A stretch of DNA of 61,986 nucleotides from Paraphysomonas bandaiensis (GCA_965644295.1 CBFFRP010000137.1:1-61986); one strand, 5' to 3'; shown: positions 31,801 to 39,452, numbered from the stretch's first letter. Program-made: numbers and translations. Notes: generated from the sequence alone by a model not told the origin.

Positions 31801-33952
31801 TGGGAAAAAGGGTAGATGGCAAAATGGTAAAAAGAGGAGTAAATGTCAATCGTCGAACATCTGGTATACCATTATATGATGGACCATACACTTGCTCATA
31901 CTGCATATATTCCTCAGAGTCTTGAGGGCCCTTGATGCCAATAGAGACTTTGTTATTAACACATGAGTACCCTATCTCATTGTGTAGGTATTGAAACTCA
32001 ATCTTGCCGGAAGAATGGAGCAACAGTTCAACTGTACACTCACACGATATTCCATATGCATTAATTTTATCAAAAACAATTGCAAATATATCCGAATCAA
32101 CTGACCCATAATAAACATTCCCTGACCTACTGGGATCTAAGTCTGTCCACATAAATGCAATAGTATTGAACGGAGCAGTATCTGTCAGAGACAGATCTTC
32201 ACCATCACAACAGAAAGAGTCAGATATCCAAGAAGGTGGAACATCCAAAGAACATGTTTCACCAGCAAAATTATCGAAACAAGAACAAACACCAAATACG
32301 CAGTCCCCATTCCCTGAACACACCAATCCGTTATCCCCCAACTCACACCCTTGATTCGCATCTTCACAAGACGCAGCAGAGTCTATACTACTGTATTCAG
32401 TTGGAGGAACCTGTACAAGCAAATTTACGGTGGAAGAAGGAACGCCGTGTATTTTATCAGAAACGCTAGTGCATTGCAGAGCTAGCTTTACAGACTCTGG
32501 TGAAGGAGTACTGTCATATGCAGATGTCTGAGTCAACCACAAAGCGGTCACGCCTGCAACATGAGGGGTGGCCATCGATGTCCCAGATAATGACGAATAT
32601 GAGGAACTTGAACCTGAGCAAGCTGATGATGCACAGGAACTGATGATTGCAGACCCTGGAGCTAGGATATCCACACAACTACCGTAGCATGAGTAAGAGG
32701 CAAAATCATCATCTCTCTCCGTTGCACCCACAGTTACCGCCGTCTCAGACGCGGCAGGAGTATACAAACATGCATTATCAGCATCATTTCCAGCAGCGAC
32801 AATAACAGGTATATTCCATTCGGACAGCTGATCAACAGCAATGACCATTGCATCATTAGAACAATCACCATTACAGTTACCACCAAGTGACATCGATACA
32901 ACCATGCTCTTGGATTGATCCGCTATACGAATGTTAAGAATGTACTCCAATCCAGCCACTATGGCAGCCGTGGATCCACTACCCTCGCTGTTTAGTACCT
33001 TTACGCCATAAATATTCGACTCAGGGGCAGCACCAACATTCACTCCCCCAACGGTACCAGCACAGTGCGTTCCATGGCCATTGTCATCCGTATCTGCCGT
33101 CACTTCACCAAAGTAGTTATATATATTCGCCACCTCTCGTTCGCTACCAGCTACACTGCCAAACTCAACGTGCTCCGTGTCGATTCCAGTATCCACTACG
33201 TATACACTCACTCCACTTCCACCAGAGGTAGCCGCTGGAGGAAAATAAGTGGCTTCGTCTAATGGTAGATCGCTCTGGTCAATGCGATCAAGACCCCAGG
33301 AGTATGGGTCTGATGTAGTTCGATGTGGCCCACGAACCACGCCCGATGATACATTGGATGACCTCACATCGTCCACAGCAAATACCTTCCTGTCACGATG
33401 TACTGTTAACACATACTCGTGACCTCTCAAAAAGCGCAGCGCCTCCTCTGAAGGTGAATGAACTGTGAACATGCGCAGATTTGTATGACTCTCCGAAATA
33501 TGTGCTTGAAAGAAAGCATGGTGGGTACTCGTGTGACGAGTACGAACATTATCGACAAGAGAAGCCAGATGGTTAGAATTCAAGTGACGATGCAGCACCA
33601 CGATATATGTTTTAATCCATTCGGAACTTTGTAAATTTAGTGTATATTTGGTATCTGTGTTGTGTGTAGCTGTATAGTCTGAGGCCGTGTCTGCATTAGA
33701 GAAAGACGCGAGACCATTGCTACTAACATACGCATATGTGAAGTCATCTTGAAAGAAATTGAATACAAACGGAAGAGATAATGCTTTGACATCATCATCA
33801 TCTAGATGGAGTCTGTTAAGGGATGAATAATCGCTGTTTAGTAGAGAATCGGCTGTGCTTTCGCTGGTTAGTGTATATGAGCTCTGGGAGACACCCCCGA
33901 CACACACACAGACCAGACCAGACAATAAACTAAACAAAAGGATCGAGTACAT
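25886..33952 (-). CDS. Membrane-anchored protein with three subtilisin (S8) domains
   Basis: Single-exon gene, 2688 residues. Order: signal peptide (1-22); three repeats of about 725 residues; a long SPTxxPS stalk; a globular domain (VVTFRTNELVEGVSSTDFDD onward); a transmembrane helix (LYIVGALVVLVLVGIVVY); and a short cytosolic tail. Each repeat has a beta-sandwich half (LPFVFNFFQDDFTYAYVSSNG), an I9-like propeptide, a proteinase-K-type S8 domain, an EGF-like module (CSGNGDCVFGVCSCFDNFAG), and then what looks like the second beta-sandwich half (IAFMWTDLDPSRSGNVYYG). In repeat 1 the triad is D254 (VVDTGID), H293 (NGHGTHCAG) and S459 (LSGTSMATPHVAG), with oxyanion N389 (AAGND). All of these are also present in repeats 2 and 3, so all three look catalytically competent. 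The role is probably extracellular or vacuolar proteolysis at the cell surface. The start is a clean ATG before the signal peptide. Confidence 0.93.
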   Translation of the reverse strand: MYSILLFSLLSGLVCVCVGGVSQSSYTLTSESTADSLLNSDYSSLNRLHLDDDDVKALSLPFVFNFFQDDFTYAYVSSNGLASFSNADTASDYTATHNTDTKYTLNLQSSEWIKTYIVVLHRHLNSNHLASLVDNVRTRHTSTHHAFFQAHISESHTNLRMFTVHSPSEEALRFLRGHEYVLTVHRDRKVFAVDDVRSSNVSSGVVRGPHRTTSDPYSWGLDRIDQSDLPLDEATYFPPAATSGGSGVSVYVVDTGIDTEHVEFGSVAGSEREVANIYNYFGEVTADTDDNGHGTHCAGTVGGVNVGAAPESNIYGVKVLNSEGSGSTAAIVAGLEYILNIRIADQSKSMVVSMSLGGNCNGDCSNDAMVIAVDQLSEWNIPVIVAAGNDADNACLYTPAASETAVTVGATERDDDFASYSCYGSCVDILAPGSAIISSCASSACSGSSSSYSSLSGTSMATPHVAGVTALWLTQTSAYDSTPSPESVKLALQCTSVSDKIHGVPSSTVNLLVQVPPTEYSSIDSAASCEDANQGCELGDNGLVCSGNGDCVFGVCSCFDNFAGETCSLDVPPSWISDSFCCDGEDLSLTDTAPFNTIAFMWTDLDPSRSGNVYYGSVDSDIFAIVFDKINAYGISCECTVELLLHSSGKIEFQYLHNEIGYSCVNNKVSIGIKGPQDSEEYMQYEQVYGPSYNGIPDVRRLTFTPLFTILPSTLFPTPIPSGLSFSSSPSVEPTAELITQWSYLLTLEDTDASLLNGDYNSLKTCTLDDEEVTALTLPFSMSFFGEEYRYAYLSSNGLVSFANAQTTTRIAPESYGEYRPKDKNNTKAHNLAPNENVRLNVHIVVLHRHLNSNHLASLVDNVRTRHTSTHHAFFQAHISESHTNLRMFTVHSPSEEALRFLRGHEYVLTVHRDRKVFAVDDVRSSNVSLGVVRGPHRTTSDPYSWGLDRIDQSDLPLDEATYSPPAATSGGSGVSVYVVDTGIDTEHVEFGSVAGSEREVANIYNYFGEVTADTDDNGHGTHCAGTVGGVNVGAAPESNIYGVKVLNSEGSGSTAAIVAGLEYILNIRIADQSKSMVVSMSLGGNCNGDCSNDAMVIAVDQLSEWNIPVIVAAGNDADNACLYTPAASETAVTVGATERDDDFASYSCYGSCVDILAPGSAIISSCASSACSGSSSSYSSLSGTSMATPHVAGVTALWLTQTSAYDSTPSPESVKLALQCTSVSDKIHGVPSSTVNLLVQVPPTEYSSIDSAASCEDANQGCELGDNGLVCSGNGDCVFGVCSCFDNFAGETCSLDAPPSWISDSFCCDGEDLSLTDTAPFNTIAFMWTDLDPSRSGNVYYGSVDSDIFAIVFDKINAYGISCECTVELLLHSSGKIEFQYLHNEIGYSCGNNKVSIGIKGPQAVQEFMQYEQVYGASYRDIPSFKRLIFDNILSLPPSLSPFPSLSPSLSSSPSVSPSVGIRTQWSYNVLIQYSSESLLNGDYSTLGTISIEDEEVQALQMPFNFNFFNNEYRYAYLSSNGLVSLTETTAFAHNTKNKSRYAPKRNNQQTTDLAPNENVRLNVHIVVLHRHLNSNHLASLVDNVRTRHTSTHHAFFQAHISESHTNLRMFTVHSPSEEALRFLRGHEYVLTVHRDRKVFAVDDVRSSNVSSGVVRGPHRTTSDPYSWGLDRIDQSDLPLDEATYSPPAATSGGSGVSVYVVDTGIDTEHVEFGSVAGSEREVANIYNYFGEVTADTDDNGHGTHCAGTVGGVNVGAAPESNIYGVKVLNSEGSGSTAAIVAGLEYILNIRIADQSKSMVVSMSLGGNCNGDCSNDAMVIAVDQLSEWNIPVIVAAGNDADNACLYTPAASETAVTVGATERDDDFASYSCYGSCVDILAPGSAIISSCASSACSGSSSSYSSLSGTSMATPHVAGVTALWLTQTSAYDSTPSPESVKLALQCTSVSDKIHGVPSSTVNLLVQVPPTEYSSIDSAASCEDANQGCELGDNGLVCSGNGDCVFGVCSCFDNFAGETCSLDAPPSWISDSFCCDGEDLSLTDTAPFNTIAFMWTDLDPSRSGNVYYGSVDSDIFAIVFDKINAYGISCECTVELLLHSSGKIEFQYLHNEIGYSCGNNKVSIGIKGPQDSEEYMQYEQVYGASYRDIPSSGRITFDPYPFPTVSPSLLPPAKVPSFSPSTAPMIKPSVKPTVSPTVVPSLSPSIAPTIKPPVKHTASPTVVPSLSPSIAPTIKPSVKPTASPTVVSSLSPSIAPSIKPSVKPTASPTVVPSLSPTVTPTMKPSVKPTASPTVVPSLSPYIAPTTAIPSTPTTANPTVVPSFSPTVTPTIKPSVKPTACPTVVPSLSPSIAPTIKPSVKPTACPTVVPSLSPTVTPTIKPSVKPTACPTILPYTLIPSSPTSTPTSALTLAPSPKPSISFTQPPSIGSTWKPTTNPSHSPTMVSTFPPTYFPRSPTPKPTKAVPLPPVQTVVTFRTNELVEGVSSTDFDDAAKQAFIHVTANGMDGVSSDDISIASITDTSVTQLRSYASIFNERRLSSAAAIVAYSTTTVMEDFDGKYTDADVMVDDLESQLVVLYSNPNTAQSWVDESVALGSSTVNSSTVVQFSNPDVDEDIEVYVVQTFSPTSTPDKSRKESGGIIDSVAYSTLYIVGALVVLVLVGIVVYCTCVREDREIIDIKISHGTLVYDEL
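26796..27440 (-). repeat. Minisatellite coding for the SPTxxPS stalk
   Basis: About eight tandem units of roughly 72 bp (on the plus strand GGCACAACCGTTGGACTTGC, then AGTAGGCTTAACCGATGG) encode SPTVVPSLSPSIAPTIKPSV-like peptides within the subtilisin gene. Unit differences are mostly A/C and I/V swaps. Ser/Thr/Pro-rich stalks of this kind hold extracellular domains away from the membrane and are usually heavily O-glycosylated. Confidence 0.9.
27516..29290 (-). repeat. Near-identical protease block, third copy
   Basis: A 1.77-kb DNA block encoding propeptide, S8 protease, EGF module and second beta-sandwich half of repeat 3. It aligns with 29685-31459 at a fixed offset of 2169 bp with only a handful of substitutions. 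The adjoining sequence that encodes the first beta-sandwich half (about 29300-29560) is clearly diverged between repeats. Confidence 0.92.
29685..31459 (-). repeat. Near-identical protease block, second copy
   Basis: Second copy of the protease block. Visible differences from the third copy include CACGCAACT for CACACAACT and CGCCCAATG for CGCCCGATG (one amino-acid change, S to L). A short segment after the CTGCATAA word is replaced (CTTGTACAGCTTGG in place of CTCAGAGTCTTGAG), a patch that looks like partial conversion. Confidence 0.92.
31883..33606 (-). repeat. Near-identical protease block, first copy
   Basis: First (N-terminal) copy of the block, offset 2181 bp from the second over its shared part. 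Identity stops abruptly at 33606: copies 2 and 3 share a further stretch (GTACATTAAGGCGAACATTT) that copy 1 lacks. At the other end it differs near 31860-31885 (GGTATACCATTATATGATGG). Confidence 0.92.
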
Positions 33953-34106
33953 ATCAGTAGAGTGGAAGGGGGGGTGTCTGTGTGTCTCTACAGCAGTGCA
34001 TGTCTTACAGATAGATCGATGTGACCGAGTGTATGGTAGAGTTCCTATATGTACACTACAGCAGATAGATGTGCGTGTATCGGTACAGTATACTCCTGTA
34101 TTGAGG

Positions 34107-34120
34107 GTATACCGGTATAC
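34107..34120. promoter_or_regulatory. 14-bp palindrome GTATACCGGTATAC upstream of the subtilisin gene
   Basis: A perfect palindrome 155 bp upstream of the subtilisin start codon. The identical 14-mer recurs at 42589-42602 between MAD1 and the flippase. It could be a transcription-factor site; function is inferred only from position and recurrence. Confidence 0.35.
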
Positions 34121-34159
34121 AGAAACTTATGATACTCTACGTAGTCGTCGAATTCTGGC

Positions 34160-34330
34160 ATTCTGTCTGTGGGAATCGATCCAGCAGAATATGTCGATCC
34201 AGCAAAAAAAATCGACCTTTTTTCGTTATTTCTCTGAAATATATTCGTCAAAAAACAACATACATCAAAAAAGCCTGGATTTATTTGCTGGATCGACATA
34301 TTCTGCTGGATCGATTCCCACAGACAGAAT
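34160..34330. mobile_element. Foldback/MITE-like element with 47-bp perfect inverted repeats
   Basis: The left arm 34160-34206 (ATTCTGTCTGTGGGAATCGA...) and right arm 34284-34330 are exact reverse complements over 47 bp, separated by a 77-bp AT-rich loop. Within each arm CGATCCAGCA occurs twice. The transcript or single strand would fold into a long hairpin. No flanking target duplication is obvious. It lies 207 bp upstream of the subtilisin start. Confidence 0.85.
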
Positions 34331-35209
34331 TTGCTTTAGGATTTCCTTCTCTGTATTTCCTGTTTTTATGATGCAAACCACAATATAAACCATACATTTT
34401 CTGTTTTCTGTTTCTATTTTCCTCGTATTCCACCTTCACAATATCCATATCCATACACTGGGCCGTCATGTACACAGTGTGGACAGGACTGGAACACTAT
34501 ATTAACCATGTGCATATTGTATTCAAGCTTATTGACCACCGATCATTCTTGCACAGGTAATCATAGATTTGTCGTAAGTAGGACAAGCTTAAAATCTCAG
34601 TTGAGTTGTATAACATCAAATGTACAGGTTGTGATGATTGTAAGCTGCTGCCACAGAGTTCGAGTAAACGCAGTGATGACTATTATTACAACTTGTTGAT
34701 GCAATGTCAATGTCAGGTATATCAAAGAAGATTCACTGCATTAGCCTATTGGTTGAATTGAAACACAGGAACAGTATTGTCTGACAAAGTAGCGAACGAA
34801 AAAACATCTCAACAGTTAAAAAGATAGTCATGATTTAAAAGAAACTATCTATACGTGTTGAAACGACGATGTTCTGTATGAGTTCTTCAGAATTACTTAT
34901 ATTTAATATTTTCTTACGTAGTGACAGCAATAGTAATGCCAGAACTACGATATATATGAATTCGTCAATGAATATTGCGTTCTATTTTTCTGTAGTCAAT
35001 GGAAGAGTGCATAACGGTAACGAATATATGACCAAGATATATGAAGTTTAGTTGGAAAGTGTTTAGAATTAAATACCTCATACTCTGTGTCTCATAGCTG
35101 CTCGATCGGACTCAGTCCACTCAGTCACTCAGTCTGCTGAAATACTACCATGGTTGTAATACATTAAAAATTGTAAACCCCGCTATTGTTTGGAGATAGC
35201 TGCAATAAA

Positions 35210-35314
35210 AAGTGCTAGAATTGGACATTAAAGATTGAATTTAACCGTGTTCTATACTTAAAGGTTATGCTTGATTTGTATTATTATAATTATCAATATA
35301 AACACTTCACGTAA
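35210..35314 (-). repeat. Part of an older Copia LTR, split by the Copia element
   Basis: TTGGACATTAAAGATTGAAT, ATTATTATAATTATCAATAT and AAACACTTCAC follow the order of the inverted Copia LTR. The sequence seems to resume after the complete element at 39453 (see that entry). The match is diverged and was made by eye. Confidence 0.5.
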
Positions 35315-35661
35315 TGTTGAGTTCTGCAATATGATGTGATATATATTGTGCAATTGAAGTGAGTTAACAGTGTGCAATTATAGGTAAAGTCAACTCATAG
35401 GTGTAACGGGTGATTATAGTTACAAAGGAATTAAATTCAGTTACTGATGTGTGACTATACAAGATATAGAGCTGACTGAAGAACATATGAGAAACAGATG
35501 TTGCTGAGGACAGATGTTTCAACATATGTTACACGAATATGTAGTGAAGTGTTCAGAATAATAATTATAATTTCTTACTTGAAAGTGCATTGTGTTCAAC
35601 AGCAAGGTTACGGTTTACGTGTAGAGCAAAGTTAACTTCAGTGAAATGTCCTATGTTAACA
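35315..35661 (+). repeat. 5' LTR of the Copia element
   Basis: 347 bp, from TGTTGAGTTCTGCAATATG to CCTATGTTAACA. The reading frame of gag starts inside its last 16 bp (ATG at 35646) or exactly at its last base (ATG at 35661). Confidence 0.95.
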
Positions 35662-37760
35662 TGGTAGCGAGTGGTAGCACTGAAGAGACGAAGGAGGACA
35701 ACAAGGTGCTGAAGTTCGACAAGTATCAGGCGGAGGCGTCTGCTCAAAAAATAAGGATTCATCTGATGAAGAAAAATCGGAACCATCTGGGGTTAGAGCC
35801 GAAACCTGTTGGAGGAGGCAGAGCACGAGAATTATGGCATGAGCGAAATGACACGTGTGTTGCAACGATTTGGGAGGCTTGTGAACATGACGCAGATGTA
35901 TTGGAGGTTGCCAATCAATACATGGAGGCGAAGGCGTTACTTCCAGATGATGATCCCAATAAGGAAGTTTTGTCCAATGAAATGCTTCAGACGCTGGTGG
36001 ATAGGTTTAGAGGGGAGTTGGGAAATGTACTCGAGAAGACTACAGCGGAATACCATAGCTTTAAAATTAGAGCCAATGAAAAGGTCGCTATTGGTATTGA
36101 TAGGCTGAATGGGATAATTCAGAAATTAACAAAGTTGGGACAGCCGCCAACCGAGGAGAGCAAGCTCGCAAAGATCAAAAAGTCCATACATACTCCAGAG
36201 CTGAAGGAGTTGTGGTTAGCTATTGCAATGCTGCCTAAAGCAACGACCACGTATCAGATAGTTAAAGACGCGTGCGAAGAATTTGATGAGGCTAAACGAC
36301 AACTGGAGGAGTTCGAAATTGACAAACAAGGAGAACAGGTCAATATGCTCGGACCACAAGGAGGTGTGGAGAATGTCAAATGCTCATTCTGTATGAAAAA
36401 AGGGCATACTGCAAGTGTGTGTCGTGTCAAACACAAAAATAAAATTTTCCAGAAGTTCAAGCGAAATGGGAAGGCTAAAGCAAAGAATATGAGGAAAGGA
36501 GCGCAACAAGTGGGTTCAGAAGCATATACAGGGTGTTTTCATTGTGGTAGCAAAGAACACAAGGCTGCTGAGTGCAAAAGAGGGAACAAGAGGAAGATCG
36601 ATAGAAAATATGAGAAAAAAGGCTCCAAGAAGGTTAAGAAGAGTTCATCAGTGGGGTGGTCCAAATATGTAGATGATGACGTTTCATCTGGAGAGGAGAC
36701 CAACATGATAGGTGGTGAAGTACTTCTGACTGAAACTGGAGATGAACGAGTGTACCTGGATAGTTGTGCTGGAAAGCAGTTGTTTATCGTCAAGGATGAT
36801 AGAGTGCTGGAGAAGTATGTAGAAGAGCCGGGAGTAATATCACTGACCAAAAAGGGATCGGCGATGGAGACCCAAGGAGTGGGAAGTTTTCAGCAGTGGC
36901 ACGGCATCAAAGTATGTAACGATGCAGTGAAGAATATTGTCTCTGGAGGTATGCTGCGGGCTATGGGGTATGGACTCGAATTACTGAGAGTACCAAAAAT
37001 CGTAGAATTGAACACTGGCAGAGAGGTGTTGGTTGGAAATTACGATGAGCATGGAGGAATGCCATGGGTGGCATTGCATGATGTGTTAAATTTACCTTGC
37101 ATATCGTCCTGCCATTATGTAATGGGGGGGGGAAGCAGTGAAGTGATGCTGTCCGATACAGTTCAGCAGGACCCCCTCGATTTACTGCACGAAAGGGCTG
37201 GTCATGTTGCTAAGGGAAAACTATTGGAGGCTCATAGACATATGCTGATCAAGGGAACAGGGCTACAGCGACATCATTTATCTAAGACTACCAAAAAGAA
37301 GTGTGAGACCAGTTTGTGCAAGTGGTGTGCTAAGGCGAAGATCACTAGACATGCATTTCGAGGACAAAGTGACCAGAATGTAGAGATGAAGGCGACAGCA
37401 TTCCTGGAGCGTATTACAGTGGATATTTCGGTTTATATGAATTGTCCATCTGTGGAGGGGTATAAGTACGCACTTGTATTTGTAGATACGGCTACGAAAG
37501 AATTCTGGGAATACGGTCTACGAACGAGAACTGGGGATGAAGTGTTAAAATGCGTGAAGCATCTCTGTGAAGTCAGGCTACCAAAATACCCAGGGTGGAA
37601 CAGGATACAGCAGTACCATGCTGATGGTGGACCAGAGTTGATGGACAGGCGAATCAAAGAATACTTGTTACAAAAATTTGGAACCACATTCTCCTACACT
37701 ACTAGGGAGACACCAGAATTAAACGGTGTTTCAGAACGGAAATTCAGGACACTGTTTTAA
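35646..37760 (+). CDS. Copia gag-protease-integrase polyprotein, truncated
   Basis: 704 codons. Gag occupies roughly residues 1-330 and ends in two CCHC zinc knuckles, CSFCMKKGHTASVC (from C246) and CFHCGSKEHKAAEC (from C297). The protease is marked by YLDSCAGKQL with catalytic D372; Copia elements usually have DSGA, so the third position is unusual. The integrase zinc-binding region (LLHERAGHVAKGKL ... CKWCAKAKITRHAF) and the D,D,E core follow: D593 (TVDIS), D660 (YHADGGPEL) and E697 (GVSERKFRTL). The frame ends eight residues after the catalytic glutamate at a deletion junction, so the integrase C-terminus is gone. The start is inside or at the end of the 5' LTR and overlaps the primer-binding site. 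Confidence 0.93.
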   Translation: MSYVNMVASGSTEETKEDNKVLKFDKYQAEASAQKIRIHLMKKNRNHLGLEPKPVGGGRARELWHERNDTCVATIWEACEHDADVLEVANQYMEAKALLPDDDPNKEVLSNEMLQTLVDRFRGELGNVLEKTTAEYHSFKIRANEKVAIGIDRLNGIIQKLTKLGQPPTEESKLAKIKKSIHTPELKELWLAIAMLPKATTTYQIVKDACEEFDEAKRQLEEFEIDKQGEQVNMLGPQGGVENVKCSFCMKKGHTASVCRVKHKNKIFQKFKRNGKAKAKNMRKGAQQVGSEAYTGCFHCGSKEHKAAECKRGNKRKIDRKYEKKGSKKVKKSSSVGWSKYVDDDVSSGEETNMIGGEVLLTETGDERVYLDSCAGKQLFIVKDDRVLEKYVEEPGVISLTKKGSAMETQGVGSFQQWHGIKVCNDAVKNIVSGGMLRAMGYGLELLRVPKIVELNTGREVLVGNYDEHGGMPWVALHDVLNLPCISSCHYVMGGGSSEVMLSDTVQQDPLDLLHERAGHVAKGKLLEAHRHMLIKGTGLQRHHLSKTTKKKCETSLCKWCAKAKITRHAFRGQSDQNVEMKATAFLERITVDISVYMNCPSVEGYKYALVFVDTATKEFWEYGLRTRTGDEVLKCVKHLCEVRLPKYPGWNRIQQYHADGGPELMDRRIKEYLLQKFGTTFSYTTRETPELNGVSERKFRTLF

Positions 37761-38961
37761 ACTGAAGAAAAGTTTATATGGTCTTCGAAGCTCACCACGG
37801 TCATGGTATAAATGTCTTAACAAGTTTATTAAGTCCTTACATTTTATATCATGTATACTTGACCCATGTTTATATTTTACACGGATCAGGGGTGAATTAG
37901 TTCTGTTAGTAATATATGTAGATGATATGCTGATAGCATGTCGAGATACGAGTATTATTTTGGAAATTAAGCGACGAGTATGTGAAAGGTTCGATATTAC
38001 AGATATGAATGAGATTGGCCAGTTTTTGAACGTGAGAGTGACGAGAACTCAGAATTGTCTCAAACTTGACCAGACAGTGTACATCAAAAAGATATTGGCG
38101 AAGTATGTGGATTTTCTGGGTCCAAGGGACAAGACTCGGCGATACCCACTACCTAGTGATGTCATGGATAGGATCAAAGTGGGAGTGGAACATGTGCATT
38201 CGACTGAAGAGCAGGAATTAGTTGACAATTTTCCCTATCGTCCACTAATAGGAGCGTTACTCTATTTATCTATGAATACAAGGCCGGATATCTCATATGC
38301 AGTGGGAGTATTGTCACGATTCTCAACGAAAGTGAATATCACTGTATGTAAACTAATGATACATTTAATGCAGTATGTACGAGGTACTACGGAAAAAGGC
38401 ATTCAATATAGAGGGAAAGATTTTGATCTTCATATGTTCACGGATGCTGACTGGGCGGGTGACCCGTTGACGAGGAGATCAACTTCAGGTTATGTTATGT
38501 TTGGAGCTGGTGGACCACTATCGTGGGGTTCCAAACTTCAGTCTACTGTAGCTACATCGACTATGCAAGCAGAGTATCAATGCTTATATAATGGATTACA
38601 GGAAATGATATGGTCTCGGGGGGTGACTGGTGAAGTAGGATTGAAAATTGACGAGCCCACACCATTATTCCTGGATAGTCAAAGTGCTCAGGATATATCG
38701 GAAAATCCAGTGCAACATCAACGATCGAAACATATTGAGATTAAGTATCATATGATTAGAGAGCATGTGGATCCCGAACAGTTTAATACAGCGAAATTAA
38801 TTCATGTGAGCAGTCGACAACAGGTGGCTGATATATATACCAAGGCTTTGAGAGGTCCAATATTCATTGAACAGAGGGAGCGAAATCTTGGGGAAAAATT
38901 TAAGACTACTGAACAAATTATCGCAGAGGTACCCAAGGTAAAGAGAGCTCGTCGTACCTAG
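37750..38961 (+). pseudogene. Copia RT-RNase H fragment, 5' truncated
   Basis: The frame begins at the RT motif FKLKKSLYGLRSSPRSWY and includes the catalytic YVDDMLIACR, then RPLIGALLYLSMNTRPDISY. RNase H follows with MFTDADWAGDPLTRRSTSGY, TMQAEYQCLYNGLQEMIW and the end KHIEIKYHMIREHV. The first half of RT (the ARLVAKGF-type block) is absent. The junction with the integrase lies near 37740-37760, where the two frames overlap in different phases, consistent with an internal deletion of roughly 1 kb rather than a programmed frameshift. It cannot be translated from its own start as a functional RT. Confidence 0.9.
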
Positions 38962-39105
38962 TTAGGTGTTACTGAATGGTGGGAGCTAGCTATACCAGCG
39001 GAGTCATACGTCCACCAGTGTCCTATGAGGTTCGGTGGTTGCGTATCCGATAGCAATGTTCTTCACAAATTTTAGAATGGTTAACTACATCCAATTGAGT
39101 GGGAG

Positions 39106-39452
39106 TGTTGAGTTCTGCAATATGATGTGATATATATTGTGCAATTGAAGTGAGTTAACAGTGTGCAATTATAGGTAAAGTCAACTCATAGGTGTAACGG
39201 GTGATTATAGTTACAAAGGAATTAAATTCAGTTACTGATGTGTGACTATACAAGATATAGAGCTGACTGAAGAACATATGAGAAACAGATGTTGCTGAGG
39301 ACAGATGTTTCAACATATGTTACACGAATATGTAGTGAAGTGTTCAGAATAATAATTATAATTTCTTACTTGAAAGTGCATTGTGTTCAACAGCAAGGTT
39401 ACGGTTTACGTGTAGAGCAAAGTTAACTTCAGTGAAATGTCCTATGTTAACA
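39106..39452 (+). repeat. 3' LTR of the Copia element
   Basis: 347 bp, identical to the 5' LTR by eye. It is preceded by the purine-rich tract ending GAGTGGGAG and followed by the target duplication CGTAA. Confidence 0.95.

Larger units (their letters stand above)
33953..35314. other. Upstream region of the subtilisin gene
   Basis: No gene supported. It holds a 14-bp palindrome (34107-34120), a hairpin-forming inverted-repeat element (34160-34330), and from about 35210 to 35314 a fragment resembling the inverted Copia LTR, split by the full-length Copia insertion. The stretch 34400-35200 is AT-rich and shows nothing. Confidence 0.5.
35315..39452 (+). mobile_element. Copia-type LTR retrotransposon, internally deleted
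   Basis: The 4138-bp element is bounded by 347-bp LTRs (35315-35661 and 39106-39452) that are identical by eye, and by 5-bp target duplications CGTAA (35310-35314 and 39453-39457). A primer-binding-like TGGTAGCGAGTGG follows the 5' LTR at 35662, and a purine-rich GAGTGGGAG precedes the 3' LTR. Gene order gag-protease-integrase-RT-RNase H is that of Copia (Ty1). The C-terminal part of integrase and the N-terminal half of RT are missing, so the copy cannot be autonomous. Identical LTRs indicate very recent insertion. Confidence 0.95.

Noticed and set aside
37726-37760. Programmed frameshift between Copia integrase and RT
   Set aside because: Motifs normally found between the integrase core and the KSLYGL block of RT are missing, so an internal deletion explains the change of frame better than recoding.
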